A DNA stretch of 64,000 nt from Sporomusa malonica (GTDB taxonomy: Bacteria; Bacillota; Negativicutes; Sporomusales; Sporomusaceae), in assembly GCF_041428715.1 (NCBI RefSeq), contig NZ_CP155572.1, one strand, 5' to 3'. This document shows positions 1 to 7,958 of the stretch, in pieces. A model generated the notes under the pieces. The model was not told the origin of the DNA, searched no databases, and worked only from the letters and a program-made list of their open reading frames with translations. The position numbers and the translations under genes are program-made. Numbering within the stretch: position 1 is the first letter of the stretch; the number at the start of each line of letters is the position of its first letter.

Positions 1-379
1 TGCGCTGGCCAATACTAGTATGCAGGGCAGTAATATCACTATAGCCGACAAATATCTTAGGATGCTTTTGTATGAGCTCATAGTCCAGAAGCTCTAATAA
101 CCGCATAGTGCCATATCCGCCGCGGAGGCAAATGATGCCCTTGATATCAGGTGCTGCAAACATGGCATTAAGATCAGCAGCGCGCGCCATGTCCGAGCCT
201 GACAGATAGCCCAGTTCCTGATTGACTGTTTTACCAAGCTGCACTCGAAAGCCCTTTGCTTCCAGCAACTGGGTTCCGGCGGCAGCAAGCTCCTGATTCC
301 CAGGACTGGCGGGGGCAATTACGCCGATCGTATCCCCGGGGCAGAGCCGGCGGGGTTTAATCCGGGGAGTGAAATCCAT
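1..379 (-). CDS. ldcA: LD-carboxypeptidase (S66 family), N-terminal part, cut by window edge
   Basis: Cytoplasmic serine peptidase that trims L,D bonds of muropeptides, typically releasing the terminal D-Ala from tetrapeptide. Only the first 126 residues are visible; the rest lies left of position 1. The S66 signatures are present: an APASP segment near residue 22, LRGGYG at 85-90, and GYSDIT at 112-117 holding the likely nucleophile Ser114. The ATG at 379 follows an AAGGAG ribosome site. It is last in a peptide-uptake operon after oppA, with an 87-nt gap containing a hairpin. The visible part is intact. Confidence 0.9.
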   Translation of the reverse strand, partial: MDFTPRIKPRRLCPGDTIGVIAPASPGNQELAAAGTQLLEAKGFRVQLGKTVNQELGYLSGSDMARAADLNAMFAAPDIKGIICLRGGYGTMRLLELLDYELIQKHPKIFVGYSDITALHTSIGQR

Positions 380-410
380 ATCGTCATCTCCTTGGGTGAG
401 TCAATATAAA

Positions 411-440
411 GGGATATGCACGTAGTAAACGGCACATCCC
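411..440 (-). promoter_or_regulatory. Intergenic hairpin between oppA and ldcA
   Basis: Nine-base inverted repeat (411-419 with 432-440, one G-U pair in RNA) in the gap between the oppA stop and the ldcA start. No T-run follows on the minus strand, so it is more likely an mRNA processing or stability hairpin than a terminator. Confidence 0.4.
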
Positions 441-466
441 TGCTTAAGTTAAAATACTGCTATGGT

Positions 467-2068
467 TTACTTCTCGATGAAAGTTGTCTTAAAGTCGGCT
501 AAGCCGAGCACTGACCAGAAATAGCCTTTCACATAGGGTTTGGCGATGAAGGGTTGGGTAGTGTAGTAGATGGGGATAATTACGGCATCATCAAAGAGGA
601 TCTTCTCGGCATCATGCATAGCTTGCATCCGAACTTTTTGATCAATAGTGGACTGAGCCTGCTCTACCAGGCGGTTATAGGCAGGATTGGTGTAGTTCGC
701 ATCATTATCGGGGTCTTTAAACACGTCGATAAATGTCATGGGGTCGGCATAGTCCCCAATCCATGAGGCTCGGGCAACCTGGAAATCACCATGTGTTCTT
801 GCGGCTAAGAATACTTTCGATTCCTGGTTAGTTAAATTCACAGTTACGCTTAAGTTTTGTTTCCACATTTCTTGCATGGCTTCGGCAATGGATTTATGCA
901 GTTCACTAGTATTGAACATCAGCGTAATCGGCGGTAGGCCCTTGCCGTCAGGATAGCCGGCCTCAGCCAGTAGTTTTTTGGCTTGGGCTGCGTCCTCTAT
1001 CGCATAATTTCCGCCTTCTTCACGGAAATCTTTGCTGGTAGCAGGGTTAGTGAGTCCAGGTGCTACCCAGGCATAGGCCGGTTTTTTACCGCCTTTGATT
1101 ACGTTCTTGACCAGAGCCTCGCGGTTAATCGCCTGAGCGAAAGCCTTCCGGACTTTCGGATTGTCGAAGGGGGCCGCTTGGGTGTTAAAGACATAATAGT
1201 ATATACCTAGATAAGGGGAGATCTTGAGCAAGTTTGCCTGTGTGAGCCGGTCGTGCTCAACAACAGGTGGTTCTACCATCATATCAACCTGATTGTTTTC
1301 TACCATGGCTAACCGGGTGGTTTGGGAATCGCTGATAGGCCATTCCATTTTTGCGAGTTTTACAGCGGCAGCGTCCCAGTACTGATCATTTTTGATAAAT
1401 TCAATTTTGCCGCTGTGTGTCCAATTGCTGATTTTGAACGGACCATTACCAATTAAAGTGGTGGTATCGTTTGCCCATTTATCCGGGCTGGCAGTTACTG
1501 TTTTTTGGTGAACCGGATAGAAAGCATGGAAGGCCACTAAGCTTAGGAAATAGGCTGTAGGCTTATCCAGTGTTACTTCCAGTGTCTGGTCATCAAGGGC
1601 TTTTACGCCTACCTGATCTGCTGTCAGCTTTTTCTCATTATATGCTTGTGCATTTTTAACCGGAAACAACATGTAGGCATTTTCTGAAGCCGCCTCAGGG
1701 CTTAACGCCCGCTTCCAGGCAAAGGCAAAATCTTGAGCGGTGACTGGTTGACCATTTGACCATTTGGCATTAGCACGTAAATGGAATACATATTTCAGCC
1801 CATCGGGCGAAATATCCCATTTTTCGGCAACACCTGGTACAGGCTGGTCTTTGGCATCAAGCCGGGTTAATCCTTCAAAAATTTGTAGTTCTACCAATGA
1901 CTCCGGAATTGCCGAAGACATGGCCGGGTCTAGGGTCGCAGGTTCTGCTTCCAGGGCATAGCGAAATACCTGCTCGTTTGTACTAGTGCCGGATTTTCCG
2001 CAGCCTGCTGTTAGTGTTGCTAGCATTGTTAGCATCAGCAGGACAGCACAGAGTTTTTTACATGACAT
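467..2068 (-). CDS. oppA: Peptide ABC transporter substrate-binding lipoprotein (OppA type)
   Basis: Extracytoplasmic binding protein for oligopeptides (SBP_bac_5 family), 533 residues, the usual OppA size. A short lipoprotein signal ends in LTAGC, making Cys23 the acylated residue. Family features include the early segment PATLDPA and GNGPFKI near the middle. The ATG at 2068 is preferred over the upstream GTG at 2074 because AAGGAGGA lies six bases before it. It sits between a serine hydrolase gene and ldcA, separated from oppBCDF. With those two cell-wall enzymes as neighbours, murein peptides are a likely cargo, though this is inferred from context only. Confidence 0.93.
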   Translation of the reverse strand: MSCKKLCAVLLMLTMLATLTAGCGKSGTSTNEQVFRYALEAEPATLDPAMSSAIPESLVELQIFEGLTRLDAKDQPVPGVAEKWDISPDGLKYVFHLRANAKWSNGQPVTAQDFAFAWKRALSPEAASENAYMLFPVKNAQAYNEKKLTADQVGVKALDDQTLEVTLDKPTAYFLSLVAFHAFYPVHQKTVTASPDKWANDTTTLIGNGPFKISNWTHSGKIEFIKNDQYWDAAAVKLAKMEWPISDSQTTRLAMVENNQVDMMVEPPVVEHDRLTQANLLKISPYLGIYYYVFNTQAAPFDNPKVRKAFAQAINREALVKNVIKGGKKPAYAWVAPGLTNPATSKDFREEGGNYAIEDAAQAKKLLAEAGYPDGKGLPPITLMFNTSELHKSIAEAMQEMWKQNLSVTVNLTNQESKVFLAARTHGDFQVARASWIGDYADPMTFIDVFKDPDNDANYTNPAYNRLVEQAQSTIDQKVRMQAMHDAEKILFDDAVIIPIYYTTQPFIAKPYVKGYFWSVLGLADFKTTFIEK

Positions 2069-2080
2069 TGTCACTCCTCC

Positions 2081-2860
2081 TTAAGATATGTAATCATAGA
2101 TGGTTTTGCCAATGTTGGCAACCAATTGAAGCCCCTCATAGTTGGCCGCAAGGTCGGCGGTGAGCACACAAATAATATAGGAACCACCGGGTACAAATAG
2201 AATTCCTGCATCATGCTCGGCGCCTGGCAAAGTCCCTGTTTTGTGAGCGATTATTATTTCTTCAGGCAGATAAAAAGGCAATTTATCCCGAACCTGCTGC
2301 CGCTTCAGGATATCCAGCATCAATGCGCTGTGTGTGGGCGGTAGAGCGAGACTACTGCTGGCAATGCTTGCAAACAGGTGGGCCAGATCAGCTGCTGAGG
2401 TATAGTTCTCTTTACCGGCTTTGGCTGCTTCGAAATCCATCATCTTGCGCCGCAGTACTGTAGACCGTAATCCCAGACTGGTTATGGTTGCATTTATGGA
2501 ATTCATACCTACGAGATCGATTAATATATTGGTGGCGGTATTGTCACTGAGAATAATCATCAGCGTAACAAGCTCACGGACAGTCATGGTTACACCTGAG
2601 CGCAGCTCTTTTAGGATTCCGGCGCCACCTGTTTGGACCTGGCTGGTTATTTCAAGCGTTTCATCCAGATCGATTAATCCTGCAGCAGCCTGACGCATAA
2701 CCTCAATCATAATTGGTACCTTAATCATACTTGCGGCGGGAAATACCATGTCCGGATGCAGCTCTAGTCTGGCCCCGGTATTTTGATTAATAATCACAAT
2801 TCCTGAGCGGCCAGTATATTGGGCTAAAATAGCCTGGATTTTTTGGTGTAGAACTTCCAT
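2081..2860 (-). CDS. Class-A beta-lactamase-like serine hydrolase, no signal peptide
   Basis: 259-residue protein with the three penicillin-recognising motifs in order: SMIK with Ser44 and Lys47, SDN at 105-107 and KTGT at 207-210. The omega loop looks shortened and no clear ExxLN element is seen, so efficient beta-lactam hydrolysis is doubtful. There is no signal peptide, which points to the cytoplasm. ATG 2860 follows AAGGAG. Lying between oppF and oppA and upstream of ldcA, it may cleave imported muropeptides. A true class A beta-lactamase is the alternative, less likely without export. Confidence 0.82.
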   Translation of the reverse strand: MEVLHQKIQAILAQYTGRSGIVIINQNTGARLELHPDMVFPAASMIKVPIMIEVMRQAAAGLIDLDETLEITSQVQTGGAGILKELRSGVTMTVRELVTLMIILSDNTATNILIDLVGMNSINATITSLGLRSTVLRRKMMDFEAAKAGKENYTSAADLAHLFASIASSSLALPPTHSALMLDILKRQQVRDKLPFYLPEEIIIAHKTGTLPGAEHDAGILFVPGGSYIICVLTADLAANYEGLQLVANIGKTIYDYIS

Positions 2861-2915
2861 CGTTGACTCCTTAAAAGATTTATATTCTACAGAAAAGAAA
2901 AAGAAGTTTGCAGGC

Positions 2916-2937
2916 GCAGGTGGGTAGTGTCACCTGC
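2916..2937 (-). terminator. Hairpin between oppF and serine hydrolase gene
   Basis: Perfect 7-bp stem (GCAGGTG / CACCTGC) with an 8-base loop just after the oppF stop. On the minus strand a T-rich stretch follows only about ten bases later, so this may be a weak terminator or processing site that lowers expression of the distal genes. Confidence 0.4.
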
Positions 2938-2945
2938 AAAATATT

Positions 2946-3923
2946 TTAGCACGTTGAATATAAATGACAGGCAGTCATATGCCCTGCACCTATATCCATA
3001 AGTCGAGGCTCCTGTTCGGCACAGAGCGGCATGGCATAGCGGCAGCGGGTTCGGAAGCGGCAGCCTGAGGGCGGATTGATAGGGTTAGGAACATCACCTG
3101 TCAGGAGCAGCCGTTCCCGTTTGGCCTCCACCACCGGATCAGGTATGGCTATGGATGAAAGCAATGCTTGTGTGTAGGGATGCTGTGGATTACTGTACAA
3201 TTCAATGCTATCAGCTATTTCTACAATTTTGCCAAGGTACATGACGGCTACACGCTTGCTGATATGTTTTACCATGGCTAAGTCATGGGCAATGAATAAA
3301 TAGGTCAGTCCCAGCTTTTCTTGAAGGTGCTCTAATAAATTAACCACTTGGGCCTGAATGGAAACATCCAAGGCCGAAATTGGTTCGTCACAGATAATGA
3401 AACTTGGCTCGACTGCCAGCGCCCGGGCAATGCCAATTCGCTGCCGCTGGCCGCCGCTGAATTCATGGGGGAAACGGCTGGCATGTCCCTGGTTGAGTCC
3501 AACTAGCTGCAGCAACTCGACAATTCGGTCTGTTTTCCCGGTGCCGTTAGCCAGGTTGTGGATGTATAAAGGTTCGCCGATAATGTCCCCAACAGTCATG
3601 CGTGGATTGAGTGAGGCGTACGGGTCCTGAAATATCATTTGCATATTGCGGCGTAACTGTTTTTCTGCTGACTGGCTGTCGATAACCTTTCCGTTAAACA
3701 GGATTTCTCCGGCCGTGGGTTTATATAAATGAATAATGGTCCGGCCGGTAGTAGACTTACCACAGCCGCTTTCGCCTACCAGTCCGAGCGTTTCGCCTTT
3801 GCGAATGCCAAAACTTATGTCGTCTACTGCTTTTAGGCAGGCAGTAGGGCGCCCCAAAAAGTCAGTCTTAACGGTAAAGTACTTTTTAAGATTTCGTACC
3901 TCCAAAATATTATTTTGGTCCAT
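2946..3923 (-). CDS. oppF: Oligopeptide ABC transporter ATP-binding protein OppF
   Basis: Second ATPase of the peptide importer, 325 residues. Walker A is GESGCGKST, the signature is FSGGQRQR, and Walker B is IICDEP. The C-terminal oligo_HPY extension shows Cys-rich CRFRTRCRYAMPLC, typical of OppD/F/DppD/F and often associated with an iron-sulfur cluster. ATG 3923 has GGAGG nine bases upstream and overlaps the end of oppD by 14 nt, indicating translational coupling. Confidence 0.95.
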   Translation of the reverse strand: MDQNNILEVRNLKKYFTVKTDFLGRPTACLKAVDDISFGIRKGETLGLVGESGCGKSTTGRTIIHLYKPTAGEILFNGKVIDSQSAEKQLRRNMQMIFQDPYASLNPRMTVGDIIGEPLYIHNLANGTGKTDRIVELLQLVGLNQGHASRFPHEFSGGQRQRIGIARALAVEPSFIICDEPISALDVSIQAQVVNLLEHLQEKLGLTYLFIAHDLAMVKHISKRVAVMYLGKIVEIADSIELYSNPQHPYTQALLSSIAIPDPVVEAKRERLLLTGDVPNPINPPSGCRFRTRCRYAMPLCAEQEPRLMDIGAGHMTACHLYSTC

Positions 3924-4920
3924 TAATCTGTACCTCCGGCTTTGGGGCGCTGGGATGCTGCAGCCAGCATTTTACACTGTGCAGTTGGGTGATCTGTGTT
4001 GTTTCTGGATAAACCTCTGTGCAAATATGCATAGCATGAGGACAGCGAGGATGGAAGGGGCAACCGGTCGGCGGACACAAGAGGTCAGGCGGCTGCCCTT
4101 CAATGACAGCTAATCTTTGCTTTTGCTTGGCATCCATGCGGGGTACTGATTTTAATAGTCCCCAGGTATAAGGGTGCTGGGGAGAATGAAAGATATCCTC
4201 AGCCGTTCCAGCCTCGGCAATTTTACCGGCGTACATTACAATGACCCGACTGCATATCCCGGCAATGGCGCCAAGATCATGGGAAATAAAAATAATAGAC
4301 ATAGTTAGCTTTGCCTGCAGGTCTTTCATTAAAGCAAGAATCTGGGCCTGGATGGTTACGTCAAGTGCTGTTGTCGGCTCATCCGCAATTAAAAGCTTAG
4401 GATTGCAGGCTAGCGTGATGGCAATCATGGCCCGTTGGCGCATGCCGCCACTGAATTGATGGGGATAATTCTTTACTCGCTGCTCCGGCGATGGAATACC
4501 GACGAGCCGCAGCAGTTCTACAGCCTGGGTATAAGCAGCCGCTTTATTCATGTTTTGATGCAGTTGTAAGGATTCGGCAATTTGCATCCCGATCGTAAGT
4601 ACCGGGTTCAGGGCAGTCATTGGGTCCTGGAAAATCATACTGATGTCATTTCCACGGATTCTTTCCATATCAGTTTCAGGTCTTTGCAGGAGATCAGTAC
4701 CTTCAAACAGGATTTTCCCGTTCATATATTTACCCGGAGGTGTGGTGATAAGCTGCATAATAGCATGAGCAGTCACGCTCTTACCGCAGCCAGATTCGCC
4801 GACAATACCAACAGCCTCCCCAGGGAAAACCTGAAAACTAACGCTATTTACAGCCTTTACTTCACCGGCGTGGGTATCAAAGGAAACAGCCAATTCTTGC
4901 ACATCTAATAACGGATTCAT
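3910..4920 (-). CDS. oppD: Oligopeptide ABC transporter ATP-binding protein OppD
   Basis: First ATPase of the importer, 336 residues. Walker A is GESGCGKSV, the signature FSGGMRQRAMIA is the usual OppD/DppD form, and Walker B is LLIADEP. The C-terminal CPFHPRCPHAMHIC segment matches the oligo_HPY domain. AGGAGG lies just before ATG 4920. It follows oppC directly and overlaps oppF. Confidence 0.95.
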   Translation of the reverse strand: MNPLLDVQELAVSFDTHAGEVKAVNSVSFQVFPGEAVGIVGESGCGKSVTAHAIMQLITTPPGKYMNGKILFEGTDLLQRPETDMERIRGNDISMIFQDPMTALNPVLTIGMQIAESLQLHQNMNKAAAYTQAVELLRLVGIPSPEQRVKNYPHQFSGGMRQRAMIAITLACNPKLLIADEPTTALDVTIQAQILALMKDLQAKLTMSIIFISHDLGAIAGICSRVIVMYAGKIAEAGTAEDIFHSPQHPYTWGLLKSVPRMDAKQKQRLAVIEGQPPDLLCPPTGCPFHPRCPHAMHICTEVYPETTQITQLHSVKCWLQHPSAPKPEVQINGPK

Positions 4921-4930
4921 GCTTTACCTC

Positions 4931-5842
4931 CTAGCGCCGTATGCGGGGGTCAAGCGCATCGCGCAAACCGTCCCCGAGGAAATTGAAGGCCAGCATCGTG
5001 ATGCTGATGGCCATAGCCGGAAAAAACAATTGAAAAGGGTAAGAACGCAAGCTGGTTACTCCTTCGGAAGCCAGAACTCCCCAACTTGCCATGGGAGCAG
5101 CCACGCCCAGACCGATAAAGCTTAAGAAAGCCTCGGCGAAGATGGCTTCAGGAATAGCCAGAGTCATGGTAATGACAATTGGCCCCAGGCTATTGGGGAT
5201 GAGATGCCGTAATAGAATACGCCAGGTACTTGCGCCAAGAGTTCGGGCTGCCAGAACATATTCTTGTTCTTTGAGGCTTAAAATCTGCCCGCGGACGATT
5301 CGCGCCATGCCCAGCCAGTACGCAATACCGAGGGCGATAAAAATGTTAGTCAACCCTGGCTTTAGCACAACCATGAGCAATATTACATAGAGCAAAAGTG
5401 GGATACCGTACAAAATATCAACAATATTCATCATCACTCTGTCGACACGGCCACCTAAGAAGCCGGCTAACCCGCCGTAAATAACGCCGATGGTTAGATT
5501 GATCAGACTGGCGACAACGCCAATGGATAACGAAATTCGCGCACCGTACAGGACGCGAATAAATAAATCCCGGCCAAGGCTATCAGTGCCAAACCAATGC
5601 CCGGCGCTCGGTGGTTGATTGGTTTGACTGAGATTCTGATCAGAGTAGGATAAACTGGAAATCCACGGACCAATAATAGCTACGGTAATGATCAGGGCCA
5701 GGGTATACAGGCTGATCATAGCCAGCTTATTTTTTTTCAGACGTTGCCAGGCATCCTGCCAGTACGTCGTACTCGGGCGGATAGTAGTTTCAGCCGGACC
5801 GCTGCGGGTGAGGGGCGTAAATGAATCACTATGTAATTGCAT
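4931..5842 (-). CDS. oppC: Oligopeptide ABC transporter permease OppC
   Basis: Inner-membrane permease, 303 residues, with an N-terminal TM segment followed by the BPD_transp_1 core. The EAA loop reads EQEYVLAARTLGAS. ATG 5842 is chosen over an upstream in-frame ATG at 5866, which lies inside oppB without a ribosome site, because AGGAGGG lies nine bases before 5842. It begins four bases after the oppB stop. Confidence 0.94.
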   Translation of the reverse strand: MQLHSDSFTPLTRSGPAETTIRPSTTYWQDAWQRLKKNKLAMISLYTLALIITVAIIGPWISSLSYSDQNLSQTNQPPSAGHWFGTDSLGRDLFIRVLYGARISLSIGVVASLINLTIGVIYGGLAGFLGGRVDRVMMNIVDILYGIPLLLYVILLMVVLKPGLTNIFIALGIAYWLGMARIVRGQILSLKEQEYVLAARTLGASTWRILLRHLIPNSLGPIVITMTLAIPEAIFAEAFLSFIGLGVAAPMASWGVLASEGVTSLRSYPFQLFFPAMAISITMLAFNFLGDGLRDALDPRIRR

Positions 5843-5846
5843 TCTT

Positions 5847-6779
5847 TTAGCCCTCCTGTTTCCCATTTAGTTTTATGCGGGGATCCAGCAGCGGATAGAT
5901 CAAATCGACAAGTAGATTTAGGCTAATGACTAATACGCTGTAGAAAACTGTCACACCGAGAATTACGGTATAGTCCCGGTTATAGATGCTTGTAACAAAA
6001 TGCCGTCCTAAGCCTGGGATGGCAAAGATATTCTCGATGATAAAACTTCCAGTAAGTACAGAAGCTGTCATTGGTCCAATGTAGGTGACTACCGGTATCA
6101 AGGCGTTTTTTAGTGCGTGACGGTAGAGGATAACGGTTTGCGGCAGGCCCTTGGCCCTTGCGGTCTTAATATAATCTTGGGCGAGGACCTCCAGCATGGT
6201 TGAACGGGTGAGGCGGGCGATAAAGGCCATCGGATGGGCGGCTAGCGCCAGGGCCGGCATAATGACATATTCCACACCGCCCCACATGGCAGCCGGCAAT
6301 AAGCCAAGTTTGATGGCCAGTACATAGACCAACACTGTGGCCAGTACGAAACTGGGAACTGATACACCGATTGTTGCAAACAACATCGTAGCATAGTCCT
6401 GCCATTTATTTTGGCGTAATGCCGCAATAACACCTGCAGGAATGCCGAGCAAGATGGCTAAGCCAATACTTACAGCGCCTAGTTGAAAGGATACAGGAAA
6501 GCTTTCGCCGATGATATCATTGACTGAACGGCCTGCATATTTAAAGGAAGGTCCCAAATCAAGGCGGATTAAATTGGCCAGGTAGTCTGTGTATTGCTTC
6601 CATAAAGGGTCGTTAAGGCGATAGTGTTCTTCTATGTTTTTTAGTACCGCAGCGGGAATATTCTTTTCGTAGGTGAAAGGGCCGCCTGGGATGGCATGCA
6701 TTAAGAGAAAAGTAATTGAAATAATAGCCAACAGAACAAGCAATGAACTAAAAATGCGGGTTGCTATATATCTAAACAA
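5847..6779 (-). CDS. oppB: Oligopeptide ABC transporter permease OppB
   Basis: First permease and first gene of the uptake operon, 310 residues from TTG 6779, the normal DppB/OppB length. The reading frame is open upstream to 6863, but that extension is unlike the family. The TTG has AAAGGGG eight bases upstream and begins the typical FRYIATRIF N-terminus. The EAA loop contains DYIKTARAKGL and the C-terminus YPLLDPRIKL is characteristic. Confidence 0.93.
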   Translation of the reverse strand: MFRYIATRIFSSLLVLLAIISITFLLMHAIPGGPFTYEKNIPAAVLKNIEEHYRLNDPLWKQYTDYLANLIRLDLGPSFKYAGRSVNDIIGESFPVSFQLGAVSIGLAILLGIPAGVIAALRQNKWQDYATMLFATIGVSVPSFVLATVLVYVLAIKLGLLPAAMWGGVEYVIMPALALAAHPMAFIARLTRSTMLEVLAQDYIKTARAKGLPQTVILYRHALKNALIPVVTYIGPMTASVLTGSFIIENIFAIPGLGRHFVTSIYNRDYTVILGVTVFYSVLVISLNLLVDLIYPLLDPRIKLNGKQEG

Positions 6780-6806
6780 ACGTGGGCACCCCTTTCTTGA
6801 GCAATA

Positions 6807-6833
6807 AAAGGTATATTCGCTCTGTATACCTTT
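6807..6833 (-). promoter_or_regulatory. 9-bp inverted repeat upstream of oppB
   Basis: Perfect inverted repeat AAAGGTATA / TATACCTTT with a 9-base spacer, about 28 bases upstream of the oppB TTG. It could be an operator or a 5' leader hairpin. No regulator gene lies nearby to favour either. Confidence 0.35.
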
Positions 6834-6993
6834 ATCCCTTTTTAGACACAGGACTTCAAACAATTTTAAATATGTAAATTAATCCAGGGGAACATGGCGG
6901 GAGGAGTTAACAATTTGATGTAGAAATAATTGCCGTGCAATGCAGTTATTTGAGCTGCGATAAGGTAAAGTACTATTTTCGGGCTGGAGGCGT

Positions 6994-7812
6994 ATGGTGA
7001 AAATGAGGAGACTGGTAGCGATCACAGTGTTTATTGCCATCATAGCTTGGGTCAATGTTGTGTTTGCTGCGGTGCTGCCGCAGGTGGACGCAGAAGCTGC
7101 CGTTGTCATGAGGGCTAGCGACAAGCGGGTATTGTATGCGAAAAATCTAGATAACATCATGTATCCAGCAAGTACGACCAAGATCATGACTTTGATTACG
7201 GCGCTGGAGCAAGGCGACCCGAACAGCGTTATCGTTGTTAGCCCAAAAGCGGCCGAATGTGAAGGCTCAAGCCTCGATCTGCGGGCAGGTGACCGTTTGA
7301 CGCTAAGAGAGGCATTGTATGGATTGATGCTTGTTTCCGGAAATGATGCCGCCGAAGCCGTGGCTGAGAATGTTGCAGGTTCAGTGCCGGCCTTCGTCCA
7401 GTTGATGAATGATCAGGCTGAGAAAATTGGTACAATTCGCACCCACTTCAACAATCCCCACGGGTTGCCGGACCCGGTTAATCACTTTACTACAGCGTAC
7501 GACCTTGCATTGATTACCGTGTACGGTATGCAAAATCCGGTGTTTGCGAATATTGTTTCTACCCGGGATTATGATGTTCATTTTGTGAGCCGGGGCGGTA
7601 TCACCCACGCCAGAAACACTAATAAGCTGCTTGCTACATATGCGGGAGCAAACGGGGTAAAAACCGGTTTTACCAATGATGCCGGTGAGTGTCTTGTGGC
7701 TGCTGCCAAACGCAATGATGTCCAGTTGATTGCCGTAGTGTTAAACAGTGAAAAGCGCTGGGAAGATGCAACCCGTCTTTTGAACTATGGTTTTCAGCAG
7801 ATGGGATTATAG
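6994..7812 (+). CDS. D-alanyl-D-alanine carboxypeptidase (S11 family, short form)
   Basis: Exported penicillin-binding carboxypeptidase that removes the terminal D-Ala of peptidoglycan stem peptides. Motifs: STTK at 60-63 (nucleophile Ser60), SGN at 115-117 and KTG at 223-225. A signal peptide spans about residues 1-26. At 272 residues it has the catalytic domain but no C-terminal PBP5-type domain. GGAGG lies three bases before ATG 6994 and six before GTG 6997, so the start could be one codon later. It is transcribed away from the opp operon, so both sets of cell-wall peptide genes share one intergenic region. Confidence 0.9.
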   Translation: MVKMRRLVAITVFIAIIAWVNVVFAAVLPQVDAEAAVVMRASDKRVLYAKNLDNIMYPASTTKIMTLITALEQGDPNSVIVVSPKAAECEGSSLDLRAGDRLTLREALYGLMLVSGNDAAEAVAENVAGSVPAFVQLMNDQAEKIGTIRTHFNNPHGLPDPVNHFTTAYDLALITVYGMQNPVFANIVSTRDYDVHFVSRGGITHARNTNKLLATYAGANGVKTGFTNDAGECLVAAAKRNDVQLIAVVLNSEKRWEDATRLLNYGFQQMGL

Positions 7813-7886
7813 AGTTGATCTAGAGTTTTGCACACAGGTAGAGCCTTGGATTAGCAGAATATATATTGATCCACGTTCCAGAAAGA

Positions 7887-7940
7887 AAAAGGGGGTGCCG
7901 TCGCAAATAGGTTTTTGATCCTATTAGACAGTCCCCCTTA
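7887..7940 (-). terminator. Terminator of the RiPP operon
   Basis: Long imperfect hairpin with outer arms AAGGGGG / CCCCCTT and an inner AATAGG / CCTATT pair. On the minus strand it is followed by TTTTTCTTTCT. It lies 18 bases past the last RiPP gene and also separates it from the converging carboxypeptidase gene. Confidence 0.7.
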
Positions 7941-7958
7941 GTATGCCTGTTTTACTAC

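Noticed and set aside
2081..2860. Antibiotic-resistance beta-lactamase
   Set aside because: No export signal and no clear ExxLN omega-loop glutamate; operon context favours cell-wall peptide metabolism.
6879..7187. 102-codon frame on minus opposite the carboxypeptidase gene
   Set aside because: No ribosome site and it overlaps the well-supported S11 carboxypeptidase start; treated as a shadow.
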